From: Planctomycetaceae bacterium
GTDB lineage: Bacteria > Planctomycetota > Planctomycetia > Pirellulales > Thermoguttaceae
DNA: 30,255 nt
NCBI GenBank assembly: GCA_004556055.1
Contig: SFIW01000027.1
Span: 1 to 30,255, forward strand
Reading direction: 5' to 3'
In this document: in pieces, positions 9,095 through 18,263 of the stretch
How positions within the stretch are numbered: the stretch's first letter is position 1
Layout: every line of letters begins with the position of its first letter
Notes under the pieces: generated by a model
Told to the model about the DNA's origin: nothing
The model's database searches: none
What the model saw: the letters and a program-made list of their open reading frames with translations, nothing else
Position numbers and translations under genes: made by a program

Positions 9095-10138
9095 TCAATC
9101 TTCGCGCATATTGCGCGCGTGCGCTTGCGCCGTTTCGTAATAATCGAACGCGCAAGGAATGAAACGCACTACGTCGGACGCGACCGCACCGCGCGAGCAG
9201 ATCGCCGAACGCAACTCAGCCGCGATTCCGTGGAGCGCCGCGCCGCTACGCGCCGCTTCGTCGCACGTCGCCCCCTGCGCAAGAAGACCTAAGATTACCC
9301 CCGTAAGGACGTCGCCGCTTCCGCCTGTCGCAAGGTTTGAGTTGCCCGTCGCGTTCACGTTCACCGTCGCCTCGAGCAGCCCCTCCTCTTCGGGAACGAT
9401 CGACGCGATCACCGTCCCCGGTCCTTTGAGAAGAAGAGTCGCCTCGCAGTTGGGGAAGAGGGTCGCGTACGACTCCAACCATTCCTTCGCCTCGACCAAA
9501 CGCGCTTCCGGGTCCGACGTCGGCGCGTATCCAGCGAGTCGGTAGAATTCGCCAGGATGCGGCGTGAAGACGCGCGGACCCTTGGGACGACGACCGACAA
9601 ACTGGCTTTCGCCGCCGCTAGAGAGGAACCCCGTCGACGCAATCGCGTTGAGCGCGTCCGCGTCGATGACGACCGGCGTTTGCAGCTCGAAAAAGAGTTC
9701 CGTAACCAACCATTCAAGTTCGTCGGATCGCCCGAGACCTGGACCGATCGCGACCGCCGTCGAATGTTCCGACAACTCCAAGATCCCGTCCTTCGCTTCG
9801 AATTTGAAGCGCCCGGCGTCGTCGCACGGGCCCGGTATCGTCGTGTATTCGCGTTCATACTGCGCCACGACGTCGAGAACCGTGTTCGGCGTCACGAGTC
9901 GCGTGAGCCCCGCGCCCGCAGCGAGGGTCGCCGATCCCGTGAGAGAAATCGCGCCCGTCATCCCGCGCGATCCGCCGACGGCGAGCGCCACGCCGAAGGT
10001 TCCCTTATGCGAAATGGAAGGGCGCTCGGGCAAAAGAGGTAGGGAACGCCAAAATTCGCTTCTTTCGCCCACGCCGTCGTTCCGAGCCATTCGTTCAAAC
10101 TCGCCGCGAGTCGCCGCGTCGGGAAGGTATGTTTCCAT
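9095..10138 (-). CDS. nnrD: ADP-dependent (S)-NAD(P)H-hydrate dehydratase
   Basis: Repairs damaged hydrated NAD(P)H, using ADP (or ATP) to regenerate NAD(P)H; cytosolic ribokinase-like fold. 347 residues from the ATG at 10138, chosen because GGGAG lies 8 bases upstream and the first 39 residues of the longer open frame lack family similarity. Motifs are HKGTFGVALAVGGSRGMTGA (44-63), AIGPGLG, PVVIDADALNAIA, FTPHPGEFYRLAG, LLKGPGT and the nucleotide-binding NATGNSNLATGGSGDVLTG. It is the stand-alone dehydratase domain: the NnrE epimerase domain often fused at the N-terminus is absent. It sits divergently from the guanylyltransferase gene. Confidence 0.92.
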   Translation of the reverse strand: METYLPDAATRGEFERMARNDGVGERSEFWRSLPLLPERPSISHKGTFGVALAVGGSRGMTGAISLTGSATLAAGAGLTRLVTPNTVLDVVAQYEREYTTIPGPCDDAGRFKFEAKDGILELSEHSTAVAIGPGLGRSDELEWLVTELFFELQTPVVIDADALNAIASTGFLSSGGESQFVGRRPKGPRVFTPHPGEFYRLAGYAPTSDPEARLVEAKEWLESYATLFPNCEATLLLKGPGTVIASIVPEEEGLLEATVNVNATGNSNLATGGSGDVLTGVILGLLAQGATCDEAARSGAALHGIAAELRSAICSRGAVASDVVRFIPCAFDYYETAQAHARNMRED

Positions 10139-10299
10139 TTCTATGACTCCCTTGCTATAATCAGAGAGGTTGTTTGTCGGTGTTTTGTCGATTCTCCGCT
10201 TAGTAATAGCGGGGGCGTCGTCGCAAGTATTATCAGACGGCGGAACCCAAGTCATATTATATTCCTATTCCCAGTTTTTGTCACGAAGAGCGCCCATCT

Positions 10300-11448
10300 A
10301 TGACCCCAACTTGCAAAAAATCTTCCGAAAACGAATTGCGCGACCCTCTTTACGCCGTCGTGATGGCGGGCGGCCCCGGTTCGCGACTTTGGCCAGAGAG
10401 TCGCCCGTCGCGTCCGAAGCCCTTTTTACCCCTTGCGCCCGACGGTAGAACGCTCCTCGCCGCGACCCTTGAGCGCTTCGAACCCCTAGCGCCGCGCGAC
10501 AGGCGTTTCGTCGTAGCGTCGCGCGCAATGAAGGAACTTTTTTTCGAGACGCTCCCCGGATTCGATTCGACGCGCGTTCTCTTTGAGCCCGCGGCGCGCA
10601 ATACGGCGCTCTGCGCGGCGTGGGGCGCGCTTGCTGTCGCTTCGTTTGATCCGAATGCGACGATGATCGTCGCCCCGTCGGATCACTGGATCGGCGGCGA
10701 AGCGGCGCTGCGTCGCGTCTTGGCGGACGCCGCGCGGCTCGTCGAAGAGGATCCGACGCGACTCGTTACGCTCGGCGTCGAACCGACGTATCCGGCGGAG
10801 GGTTACGGGTACGTAGAGAAGGGCGCGGCGCTTGAAGGAACGGTCGAGGGATTCGAGGTCGCGCAATTTACGGAGAAACCGTCGCGCGAGAGGGCGCAAG
10901 CGTTTCTTGAAACGAAGCGATTTTATTGGAACGCGGGTATCTTCGTGTGGAAGGCGTCGCGCTATCTTGAATTGCTCAAGCGGTTTGAACCGACGCTTGC
11001 CGAGACGCTCGAGACCCTTGAATCGCGCGTTAAAGTCTGCGCGAGGGAGGGGCGCCGTGTCGACGAGGACGCGGAGTTTATCGAGGCGTTCGCGAATGGT
11101 AAGAGCGTTTCGATCGATTACGCGGTGTTGGAACGCGCGTCGAACGTCGTTCTGATCCCGGCGTCGAGTTTCGAGTGGAACGACGTGGGATCGTTCGCGG
11201 AGTTGGAGCGCGTCGGTTCGACGTCGACTTGCGGAAGCGCGGTCGTGGAGGTCGGCGGATCGGGGAATTACGCGCGAATCGTCGGGGACGCGAAGGGGCG
11301 GAAGAAGGTCGTGGCTTTCTCGGGTGTTTCGGATCTGCTCGTCGTCGACGCAGGGGACGCGCTTTTGGTGGCGAAGAAAGGGGACGAAGAGGGAATGAAA
11401 CGTCTTGTGGCGCGGTTGAAAGAATTGGGTCTTTACGATCTTTTTTGA
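10300..11448 (+). CDS. manC: Mannose-1-phosphate guanylyltransferase
   Basis: Makes GDP-mannose from mannose-1-phosphate and GTP for glycan synthesis. 382 residues, nucleotidyltransferase-A fold. MAGGPGSRLWPESRPSRPKPF (22-42) is the nucleotide-binding signature (GGxGxRLWP..KPF). Further marks are FEPAARNTA, PSDHWI, EGYGYVEKG, FTEKPS, FYWNAGIFVWKAS, SIDYAVLE and FEWNDVGSF. The phosphomannose isomerase C-terminal domain of two-domain AlgA/ManC enzymes is absent. The ATG at 10300 precedes the first strand by 18 residues. No other nucleotide-sugar genes are close. It is followed by an AT-rich gap before the barrel protein. Confidence 0.92.
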   Translation: MTPTCKKSSENELRDPLYAVVMAGGPGSRLWPESRPSRPKPFLPLAPDGRTLLAATLERFEPLAPRDRRFVVASRAMKELFFETLPGFDSTRVLFEPAARNTALCAAWGALAVASFDPNATMIVAPSDHWIGGEAALRRVLADAARLVEEDPTRLVTLGVEPTYPAEGYGYVEKGAALEGTVEGFEVAQFTEKPSRERAQAFLETKRFYWNAGIFVWKASRYLELLKRFEPTLAETLETLESRVKVCAREGRRVDEDAEFIEAFANGKSVSIDYAVLERASNVVLIPASSFEWNDVGSFAELERVGSTSTCGSAVVEVGGSGNYARIVGDAKGRKKVVAFSGVSDLLVVDAGDALLVAKKGDEEGMKRLVARLKELGLYDLF

Positions 11449-11764
11449 AAAAAGACGTCAGCAATCGGTTTGAGTTTCTGAAAAAGGTAATTTTTTAGAA
11501 AATTTTTTGCGAGAAAAACAAGAGATAGAGAGTTTAGCGCCCCCCTGAAAGTAGGGTTTTATTTTACCAAAGAATTTTTAAGTCTCCTATATTTTTTATT
11601 TTGTTCAAGGAATATGAAAAAAGAGGGATAAAAATTCGAGTTTGATTCAACTGGGTGAAATTAAATGTCCGATACCACTGGCACAGCCGTTAGCAGACTT
11701 AAAGGATTTAGTTTGCTACACCCCATTGGATGATTCATGTGTAAATAGAGGTGGGTACAAGACC
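11449..11764 (+). other. AT-rich intergenic leader before the barrel-protein gene
   Basis: 316 bases without a convincing gene. A short CCCT/AGGG hairpin at 11543-11556 followed by TTTTATTTT may end the manC transcript. The reading frame of the next gene is open back to 11642, but that segment lacks signal-peptide character and is treated as untranslated leader. TTGTTC at 11601 could be a -35 element, but no -10 sits at the right spacing. Confidence 0.5.
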
Positions 11765-13393
11765 ATGTCTCGAAGCATCAAACTGATTATCGCGGGCCTT
11801 TGTTTAGCGTTCGCGACGACGTCAACCGCTTCTGCCCAAGTTTCGCAGATGCGTTTGTTTTCACCGTTCCCGGACGATCAGTTCGGCGGCGGCGTTTATG
11901 AGCGTCAAGGCCTTTATGGTAGCATTGGCGCGGGTATTGTGAGCATTTCGCAGCCTTCCGATCAGATGGTCGGCAGCACGAAAGGCGGCCAGCAGTATGT
12001 CACGAACGTCATACCGAACTTAACCTCCAACTCTTCGTCGACGACCTTCACCTACTCTCAGGTCGCCAACCAAATGTCGACCGCGCAGTTCCACGCCGAC
12101 TGGGAGACCGCGACTGAATTCGTCATCGGAAATCAGCAAGGTCATCACTCTTGGGAAGTCAAGGGTACGGTCATCTCCCCGCAGCGTTGCGATTACGACG
12201 GCATCTACGGCGGCATCGTCATCGAAGACCCCGCGGTCGTCAACGTGAACAACTACAATCTCAGCGGCGCGAGCGGAAACTACTACGTTTGGACGGGCAA
12301 CAGCTATCAGCTCCTTGACCAGCAAGGCTCCGGCAGCGTGAACCAAATCGGTCGCTTGTGGATGATCGTCGGCCTCGACTCCGTCGGTTCCGGAAACGAT
12401 TACAATAATAACAACAGCGGCAACAACCAGACGGGCAACACCGCCACGAACCGTTACGCGTTCGTCCCGATGCCGATCACGTACGACTCCTTCCACCTGA
12501 CTTCGAAGGTCAACACGTGGAGCGTTGAAGCGATGTACTCTTACAAGTTCCATCCCTTCCGCACCGGCACCCTTGAAGCTCTCGCGGGCGTTCGCTACAC
12601 GCAGTTCGACGGTACGTTCAACTTCTTCGGTCACGCGAGTACGAAGAACGAATCGAGCTACACGATTACGGAAGTTAGCATCTTGAACACGAACACGCAG
12701 GGTTCTGGAGACAACCAGCAGACGCAGACGTCGCAGTCTTACGGTTCGTACGACTTCAACTACTCGTCGAACCGCGGCGCGGACCTGGGTTACTCCGACT
12801 GGAACTTCGAAGCGGCGAACCATATCGTCGGTCCTCAAGTCGGCGCGCGCTACACGATCTACAACAATCGTTGGCGATTCACAGGCGAGGGTAAGTACTT
12901 CGCAGGCTTCAACCGTCAGAACATCTACGGTTACGGCACCCTTGGTTTGAAACCGATGGCGGACTCCGCTTCGACCGGTTCGAACAACAGCAACAATAAC
13001 AACAATAACAACAGCAACAATAACAACAACAATAACAACAATAACAACAGCAGTAGCAGCTCGAATAGCAACAACACCTCCGAAACGGGCGGTCTCCAGA
13101 CCTACACGCCGATCGGAACCGTTGCGAACGCGTTCAACTACTCGAAGCATTACGACGCTTATACCAACGGCGTCGACGCGAAAGTAGAAGCGGCGTGGAA
13201 CTGGACCGAAGCGATCGGTTTCAAAGTCGGGTATGAAATGCTCTACATGGACAACATCGCTCGCGCTACGGCTGTCAACGACTACCGCATCAACGAAGAC
13301 GGCTCCGTCTTTGGCGTCAAGAAGAACAAGAAGGATCGCAACTTCGACACCTTCGTTCACGGCGTCATGTTCACCCTCACGGTCAACCGTTGA
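11765..13393 (+). CDS. BBP7-like outer-membrane beta-barrel protein
   Basis: Predicted exported barrel protein, 542 residues. The ATG at 11765 is chosen because GAGGTGGG lies upstream and it starts a textbook signal peptide (SIKLIIAGLCLAFATTSTASA, cut after residue 24). The body is rich in Tyr, Asn, Ser and alternating aromatic strands. The segment YSYKFHPFRTGTLEALAGVR followed by YTQFDGTFNFFGHA resembles the conserved core of planctomycete BBP7 proteins. It ends in an amphipathic strand (FVHGVMFTLTVNR), as barrel proteins do. A poly-Asn/Ser stretch (residues about 407-437) splits two strand-rich halves and is probably an extracellular loop. Family function is unknown; a porin or surface role is inferred. 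Confidence 0.8.
   Translation: MSRSIKLIIAGLCLAFATTSTASAQVSQMRLFSPFPDDQFGGGVYERQGLYGSIGAGIVSISQPSDQMVGSTKGGQQYVTNVIPNLTSNSSSTTFTYSQVANQMSTAQFHADWETATEFVIGNQQGHHSWEVKGTVISPQRCDYDGIYGGIVIEDPAVVNVNNYNLSGASGNYYVWTGNSYQLLDQQGSGSVNQIGRLWMIVGLDSVGSGNDYNNNNSGNNQTGNTATNRYAFVPMPITYDSFHLTSKVNTWSVEAMYSYKFHPFRTGTLEALAGVRYTQFDGTFNFFGHASTKNESSYTITEVSILNTNTQGSGDNQQTQTSQSYGSYDFNYSSNRGADLGYSDWNFEAANHIVGPQVGARYTIYNNRWRFTGEGKYFAGFNRQNIYGYGTLGLKPMADSASTGSNNSNNNNNNNSNNNNNNNNNNNSSSSSNSNNTSETGGLQTYTPIGTVANAFNYSKHYDAYTNGVDAKVEAAWNWTEAIGFKVGYEMLYMDNIARATAVNDYRINEDGSVFGVKKNKKDRNFDTFVHGVMFTLTVNR
12983..13075 (+). repeat. AAC/AAT/AGC trinucleotide tract encoding poly-Asn/Ser
   Basis: About 31 codons of nearly pure AAC, AAT and AGC within the barrel protein. 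Such a tract can change length by slippage in steps of one codon without breaking the frame. Confidence 0.9.
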
Positions 13394-14262
13394 TCGAACT
13401 TAATATCGAAGCGCCGCCTCCGCAACGGACGGCGACGCCTCTCTAAAGCGTCTTCCCAACGACGTCGAACGCGAGCGATCGCGCTTGACGTCCGCGAATC
13501 GGGGAAGCCCCGACTTTGTTCGGTTAATCGATTCGCAACACCCTCAAAAGCCTCTTTTGAGTCATCCAACGTAGGGGACGCGTTCGCCTTCCATTTTAAG
13601 GCCAACACGGACAGAAGCTGGGAAGACGTTCCTCCCCTGCGTTCATACGACCTAGCGCGTTCGTCTCCGAACGTTCATTAAGGCTGAGGAAATTGCGTCG
13701 CTCCGCGGCGTCTTGCGCAGTCGCTTCTGCGCGATCTGTCCAAACAACAGACGACCAAAATCACAGCGACGTCCAATGGCGGGGTTCACCGTCCCACAGG
13801 ACGGGCTTGAACTAAAATGGCTTTTTAGGAGCGCGACGGAAACGTCCGCTCCTTTTTTTGTGTCTACGGCAATGCCCCCTTCACGCCTTGACGAACCGCG
13901 CGCGTCATACATAATATTAAACGTGTTTTTTACCTGTTGTTTACCTAGCTTGTACGCAGAATACAAATACGGCGAAACCTTTTCGTCGTCCTCCCTCAGT
14001 TCAATGACGCAACCTTCTTACCTTCCCGTCCCTTCTCAAAACGGAATCCTTGACGTTCCCAACGTCGAGGTTGGTTCCCTTGCGGCTGGAGGCGCGAGCG
14101 TTAAGCGTTTATTGAACCATATGCGCGCCTTCGAGCTTTGGGATCTTCGTTCTTATTTTCCGTCGCGTTTACCCTTGAATCAACGATTCCGGAGACGCGA
14201 CGTTTTTTTTATGAACGCGCCCTCTCAATACAAGCCGCCGCGATTCTAGCGGAGTCTATCTG
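13394..14262 (+). other. Long intergenic region with an orphan terminator
   Basis: 869 bases with no convincing gene. A hairpin CTCAAAAG/CTTTTGAG lies at 13543-13561. A strong terminator is described separately at 13828-13859. An open frame from ATG 14004 to 14249 (81 codons) just before the phosphate transporter has no recognisable features and no ribosome site, so it is not called as a gene. The remainder could be a long 3' region of the barrel gene or a small RNA. Confidence 0.5.
13828..13859 (+). terminator. Intrinsic terminator in the gap after the barrel gene
   Basis: GGAGCG, one bulged c, then GACG pairs with CGTC then CGCTCC around a GAAA tetraloop (13828-13852), followed by seven T residues. 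It lies about 435 bases downstream of the barrel gene stop. Confidence 0.85.
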
Positions 14263-16428
14263 ATGAACGAAATGATACCTTCCGACGATAATTCTTCTAT
14301 CGATAAGAGCAGTAAAACGAAAGGACGTCCGACGATCATCATCGTTTCGGCGATCGTCGTCGCGTGTTGCGTTTTCGCCGCGTCCCTCGGCGTCTCCCTT
14401 CTCAGAGGGGAGGAAGAAAACGCCGCGAACGACTCCGCGCAAAGCGCCGTCGCCGCGCGAAACGCCGCTGTGCCCGTCAAATGGCTACCCGATTTGCGCG
14501 TCCTCAAAGGCGCTCCTCCAACCTCCCTCGATCTCTCCGCTATCGTCGATCAGTTCTGCGACGAAGGGAAGCTCGGAGAGCCGGCGCCCGAGCCGGAGAA
14601 CGTCGAACTCTCTCTCGTCTCCGACGGCGGCGACGTCGCGGAAGCCAATCTCGACGGCTCTTTGATCACCTTGTCCTGGAAGCCGGAAGCCGTCGGGTCC
14701 GCCAACGTCGTCGTATGCGCTCAGTCGAAGATAGACCCCGCGCAAAAAGCCTACCTCTCCTTCAAAGCGGAGAGCTGGACTCCAGACTATTGGGCGATCT
14801 TTCTCATCGTCGTGGGGGGCGGCGGACTCTTCCTCCTGGGCATGAGACGCATGTCCGAAGGGTTGCAGGCGATTGCGGGAGCGAAACTGCGTAAGCTCAT
14901 CTCCCTCTTTACGACGAATCGATTCATGGCGCTGGGCGTGGGCGTCTTCGTCACCTCTATCATCCAGTCGAGCACCGCGTGTTCCGTCATGACTCTCGGG
15001 TTCGTCAACAGCGGTATGATGACCCTCTCGCAAGCGATCGGCGTCTTGATGGGCGCGAATATCGGAACGACCGCCACAGGGTGGATCTTCACCATCAACG
15101 TCGGCGTTCTCGGGCTCCCCCTCTTGGGAATCTCCGCGCTCTTCTATCTCTTCAGCAAGAGGGAAGGCGTGCGTAATTTCGCGATATTCGCCGTCGGACT
15201 GGGCATGATCTTTTTCGGGCTCGAAACGCTCAAAAACGGTCTCGCTCCCATTGCGGACTCGCCCGCGTTTACGGCGATCTTCAACGTCTTCTGCGCCGAC
15301 ACGCTCAAAGGCGCGCTCATGTGCGTCCTCATCGGATGTTTCACGACGTTTCTCGTACATTCCTCTTCCGTTATCCTCGCTGTCACGATCACTTTGACTA
15401 TGCTCGGCGCGTTGAACCTCAACACCGCCGCCGCGATTGTTCTGGGAAGCAACATCGGAACGTCTCTAACGCCCCTTCTCGTCGCGATCGGAGCCCCCGC
15501 GACGACGCGCCGCGCCGCGTACTTCCACCTCGTCTTTAACACGATCGGCGTCTCATGGGTCATGTGCGTCTTCTTCTCCGTCTTGATCCCGTGCGTCAAC
15601 TCGATCGGTTCGACGCTCCACCTCGACGTTCCAGGTCGCGTCGCGTTGACGCACACTCTCTTTAACGTCGCCAATACGATTCTCTTCCTCCCCTTCGTGA
15701 AGCCCCTCGCCTCCCTCCTTGAACGTCTCGTCGTCGACAAAGGGGACGCGAAGAAGAAGGATTCGAATCTCAACCAGTTCCTCCAGATGGCGCCCCAGGT
15801 AGCAATCGGAGGCTCTCGCACCGAAGTTCAGAATATGTTTAACGACTGCGTTCTCATGCTCAAAGATCTCAAAAAGTTGAAGGATTCCGATTTCGACGAC
15901 GAAAGTTGCGTTGCGAATATCTTTGAAATCGAAGACCGACTTGATTCCGTCCAGGACGACACGATCGATTTCGTGACGCAAGTCGTCGGACGAACGCAAG
16001 ACATCGACGTCTCTCAAGAGGGGCGCGTGCAAGTTCGACTCGCGGAAGAGCTCGAAGAGCTCGGAGACTACTTCGTCGCGATCGTGAAGTCGAACCTTAA
16101 GATCAAAAGGGAAGACAATCTCGAAATTCCCGACAGAATCTCCAAACTCCTCGACCTGAACTTCAACCTTGTCTTCGATTCCATGGAGTGGCTCTATAGC
16201 GCGTACTGCGGACGAAAAGAACCCGCCTTAGCCGCTGAAATGGAGAAACGACGGGAAGAATACGTGCGTAAGATTAAGGACTTCCGACAGGAGCATATCG
16301 AGACGATGTTCACCGAAAAACTCGATCCGAAGGTCATCGTCGCGACCGACTATCAAGTCACCGCGCGGCGTCGAATCTACGGGCACCTTCTCAATATCGC
16401 CGAGGCGATGGATCCAGCGCATCATTGA
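14263..16428 (+). CDS. Na/Pi cotransporter family protein with PhoU-like C-terminus
   Basis: Inner-membrane sodium/phosphate symporter of the PNaS/NptA family, 721 residues. Order: a membrane anchor (24-47), a periplasmic domain of about 120 residues with Ig/cadherin-like strand character (70-165), then the carrier from WAIFLIVVGGGGLFLLGM. The duplicated carrier signature appears as SIIQSSTACSVMTLGF (Gln at 235) and FLVHSSSVILAVTITL, where the usual second QSSS is HSSS (His at 366). GANIGTTATG and GSNIGTSLTP follow each repeat. After the last helix, residues about 520-720 form a charged helical PhoU-like domain. GGAG precedes the ATG. The N-terminal extension is longer than in typical bacterial NptA. 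A role in Pi or another anion's transport is inferred from the family. Confidence 0.88.
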   Translation: MNEMIPSDDNSSIDKSSKTKGRPTIIIVSAIVVACCVFAASLGVSLLRGEEENAANDSAQSAVAARNAAVPVKWLPDLRVLKGAPPTSLDLSAIVDQFCDEGKLGEPAPEPENVELSLVSDGGDVAEANLDGSLITLSWKPEAVGSANVVVCAQSKIDPAQKAYLSFKAESWTPDYWAIFLIVVGGGGLFLLGMRRMSEGLQAIAGAKLRKLISLFTTNRFMALGVGVFVTSIIQSSTACSVMTLGFVNSGMMTLSQAIGVLMGANIGTTATGWIFTINVGVLGLPLLGISALFYLFSKREGVRNFAIFAVGLGMIFFGLETLKNGLAPIADSPAFTAIFNVFCADTLKGALMCVLIGCFTTFLVHSSSVILAVTITLTMLGALNLNTAAAIVLGSNIGTSLTPLLVAIGAPATTRRAAYFHLVFNTIGVSWVMCVFFSVLIPCVNSIGSTLHLDVPGRVALTHTLFNVANTILFLPFVKPLASLLERLVVDKGDAKKKDSNLNQFLQMAPQVAIGGSRTEVQNMFNDCVLMLKDLKKLKDSDFDDESCVANIFEIEDRLDSVQDDTIDFVTQVVGRTQDIDVSQEGRVQVRLAEELEELGDYFVAIVKSNLKIKREDNLEIPDRISKLLDLNFNLVFDSMEWLYSAYCGRKEPALAAEMEKRREEYVRKIKDFRQEHIETMFTEKLDPKVIVATDYQVTARRRIYGHLLNIAEAMDPAHH

Positions 16429-16456
16429 ACCGGTTGACGTTCAAGTCGACGCGTAG

Positions 16457-16494
16457 AAAGAAAGGACGCCTTCGCGAGCGTCCTTTCTTTTTTG
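16457..16494 (+). terminator. Intrinsic terminator after the Na/Pi cotransporter
   Basis: AAAGAAAGGACGC (16457-16469) pairs perfectly with GCGTCCTTTCTTT (16478-16490), loop CTTCGCGA, followed by T residues. It lies 28 bases after the stop codon. The next 215 bases, to 16710, hold nothing recognisable. Confidence 0.92.
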
Positions 16495-16710
16495 ATAGAC
16501 GTTTGATCGCCGGGAGTCGGTGAAAGGAGAGGCGCAGGACGGTTAGACGAGAACGCGCGGAGAGGGGAAGGGTAATCAGGAGCGTTTTTGCCCTCCGTTT
16601 CGCCTCTTGAGACAATAAACGCGACCGCGCTTTGTGCGTCGAGGAGAGAAAAAACGTCGCGACGTTGCAAAGGAGCGCGAAAGAAGCGCGTTACGCCGTC
16701 TGCGAGAAAC

Positions 16711-16742
16711 AAAAAAAGACGCTCCCTGGAAGAGAGCGTCTT
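16711..16742 (-). terminator. Intrinsic terminator of the zinc-ribbon membrane protein gene
   Basis: AAGACGCTC (16716-16724) pairs with GAGCGTCTT (16734-16742). In the minus direction the stem runs into seven T residues (complement of 16711-16717). It lies 24 bases past the stop at 16767. Confidence 0.9.
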
Positions 16743-16766
16743 GAGCTTTTGGACGGAGTCTGTAGT

Positions 16767-17552
16767 CTAAGCGTTCCACGAGGAGCCGCGCATCGAGCCG
16801 ACCTGTTTTTGCGACTCTTTGACAAAGAGCGCGAGGAGCGCGACGATCAGCGAGACGAGCGCGAGGAACCCGAACCCGGCGAGATAGAGATAGCGACGCG
16901 TCTTAAGAGCTTCGTAATTCTCGTAGAAGTTGTCGCTCATCGGCAACTCTTTGAGGTACGTGAAGTATTGAATGGTCACGAAGGGGCTCATCATGTCGAT
17001 GAGTTGGTCGTCGACGAGATATGTGCGGCGCTCCGGATCGCTGTAATCGGTGAAGAAGTAGAAATTGTAGTCCCCGTAGGTGGTGGGTGTGGTGTCGCGG
17101 CGCACCTTTCTTCCGTCGCCGAGATCGTAGACTGTCTGTTTGTAGAAGACGGCGATCGGCGGAGGCGTTTTGATAGCGCGAGCGCAGAAGAAGACGCTAA
17201 CGACGAAGGCGAGGGAGGCGACGATGAAGAGACCGCGGCGCCGCGCGGAGAGTTTGCGCGGTTTGGCGAGCTCGGACGTTTTTTCGGACTTCGCGGCGGT
17301 TTCGGGAGTCGCCGACGTTTCGGCGTCGCTACGGGATTCGACGGAGATTTCTTGGGCGACGGCGACTTCTTGGGACTCGCGGTCGGTCTCCGCGTCTGCG
17401 TCTTCCCACGGCTCAAGACGCTTAATTTTCAGCATTGTCGGAATACGAATCGTCGCGCCGCATTCGCAGTTGACTTGGCCCCCCGCTTGGGAGGTTTCGA
17501 CCGGATGGCGTCGACCGCATGCGTCGCAAGGAAGTGCGTAGCGGATACTCAT
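16767..17552 (-). CDS. Zinc-ribbon membrane protein of unknown function
   Basis: 261 residues. The N-terminus has an apparent zinc ribbon with Cys at 9, 12, 29 and 31 (CDACGRRH, then CECGATIRIPT), a module common at the start of planctomycete proteins. An acidic linker (50-95) leads to a first membrane helix (107-126), a soluble middle of about 95 residues rich in Tyr and Asp, and a second helix (about 225-248). GAGG precedes the ATG by 5 bases. It is flanked by its own terminator and is divergent from the sigma factor. The role is unknown; the topology suggests ribbon and tail in the cytoplasm with the middle part outside. Confidence 0.8.
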   Translation of the reverse strand: MSIRYALPCDACGRRHPVETSQAGGQVNCECGATIRIPTMLKIKRLEPWEDADAETDRESQEVAVAQEISVESRSDAETSATPETAAKSEKTSELAKPRKLSARRRGLFIVASLAFVVSVFFCARAIKTPPPIAVFYKQTVYDLGDGRKVRRDTTPTTYGDYNFYFFTDYSDPERRTYLVDDQLIDMMSPFVTIQYFTYLKELPMSDNFYENYEALKTRRYLYLAGFGFLALVSLIVALLALFVKESQKQVGSMRGSSWNA

Positions 17553-17814
17553 AATAACCTCGTGTCGTAGCCGCGCGTAGAACGCGGACGAAATATTCTA
17601 AAAATTTTTATAAAAAAAGACTTTTTTCGTCGAATTGACGGGAATTTTTGCGTACTAATAACAACGCTTTGGATTCGTTGCGCTGATCGAAAGTCCCAAT
17701 ACGCCCAAATATATTGTACAGATAGGCGGCTTGGAATAAACCCCCAGGGTAAAAAAAAGCGAAGTTAGGTTTTGAAAAATTTGATATACGGGAAAATACG
17801 GGACGACGTAGAGA

Positions 17815-17844
17815 TTGCTTTTGATGTGGTAAAATCGTTATAAT
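17815..17844 (+). promoter_or_regulatory. Candidate promoter for the sigma-factor gene
   Basis: TTGCTT (17815-17820), an 18-base spacer and a perfect TATAAT (17839-17844). If used, the leader would be about 410 bases. Read by eye only. Confidence 0.45.
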
Positions 17845-17964
17845 TGTTAAAATCGAAAATTCTTTTCTCTTTTTTCGTTTAATTTACGCAAAATTGTGAC
17901 GAAAAGATCGTATATGGCTTATTATATATGAAACGCTCGAGTAATAATAGCCGAGGAAATATGA

Positions 17965-18018
17965 ATGGGCGCCGCGCGAGTTCGTTTTGCGGGCGTTGTG
18001 TGGCTCGTTCGTTCGTAG
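17965..18018 (+). CDS. Possible 17-codon leader peptide
   Basis: An ATG 7 bases after GAGGA opens a 17-residue, basic and hydrophobic frame ending TAG, in the leader of the sigma-factor gene. An overlapping frame from ATG 17961 (30 codons to 18053) is possible but its spacing to GAGGA is only 3 bases. No homologue can be judged at this size. Confidence 0.25.
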   Translation: MGAARVRFAGVVWLVRS

Positions 18019-18263
18019 CAACAATAAGGTGGGTAAACTATGCCGTAGTCTAAGGATTTTAGCGATTGTGAACGACGGCGCGATTCTGTCGTTCTCAGCT
18101 TCGCAAAATGATGCGTTAGACGGGTCGTCGCGCTTTTTTTAGCAACTTTGAGGCGCGATTTCGTCGATTTAGTAAGAGATTCGCGCTTAATGCGCGCGAG
18201 CGACGCGCCTAGCTAAAAGCGACGCGACGCAAATTGATCTTGTAGCTATCAGGAGTTCTAGTT

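Larger units (their letters stand above)
17553..18263 (+). other. Long regulatory region upstream of the sigma factor
   Basis: 711 bases, AT-rich in the first 400. It contains a candidate promoter (17815-17844). Two tiny open frames follow the AT-rich part. One is 17 codons (17965-18018; MGAARVRFAGVVWLVRS) with GAGGA 7 bases upstream. The other is ATG-CCG-TAG (18040-18048) behind AAGGTGGG. They could be leader peptides in a long 5' untranslated region. Nothing else is recognised. Confidence 0.5.

Noticed and set aside
12020..13360. 446-codon open frame on the minus strand inside the barrel gene
   Set aside because: It is antisense to a protein with signal peptide and barrel features, and is Val/Arg-rich as expected for a shadow frame of this codon bias.
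13713..14249. 178-codon plus-strand frame before the phosphate transporter
   Set aside because: It spans the strong terminator at 13828-13859, has no ribosome site and low-information composition.
16588..17570. Plus-strand open frames across the zinc-ribbon protein
   Set aside because: They overlap a terminator and a gene with zinc-ribbon and membrane-helix signatures on the other strand.
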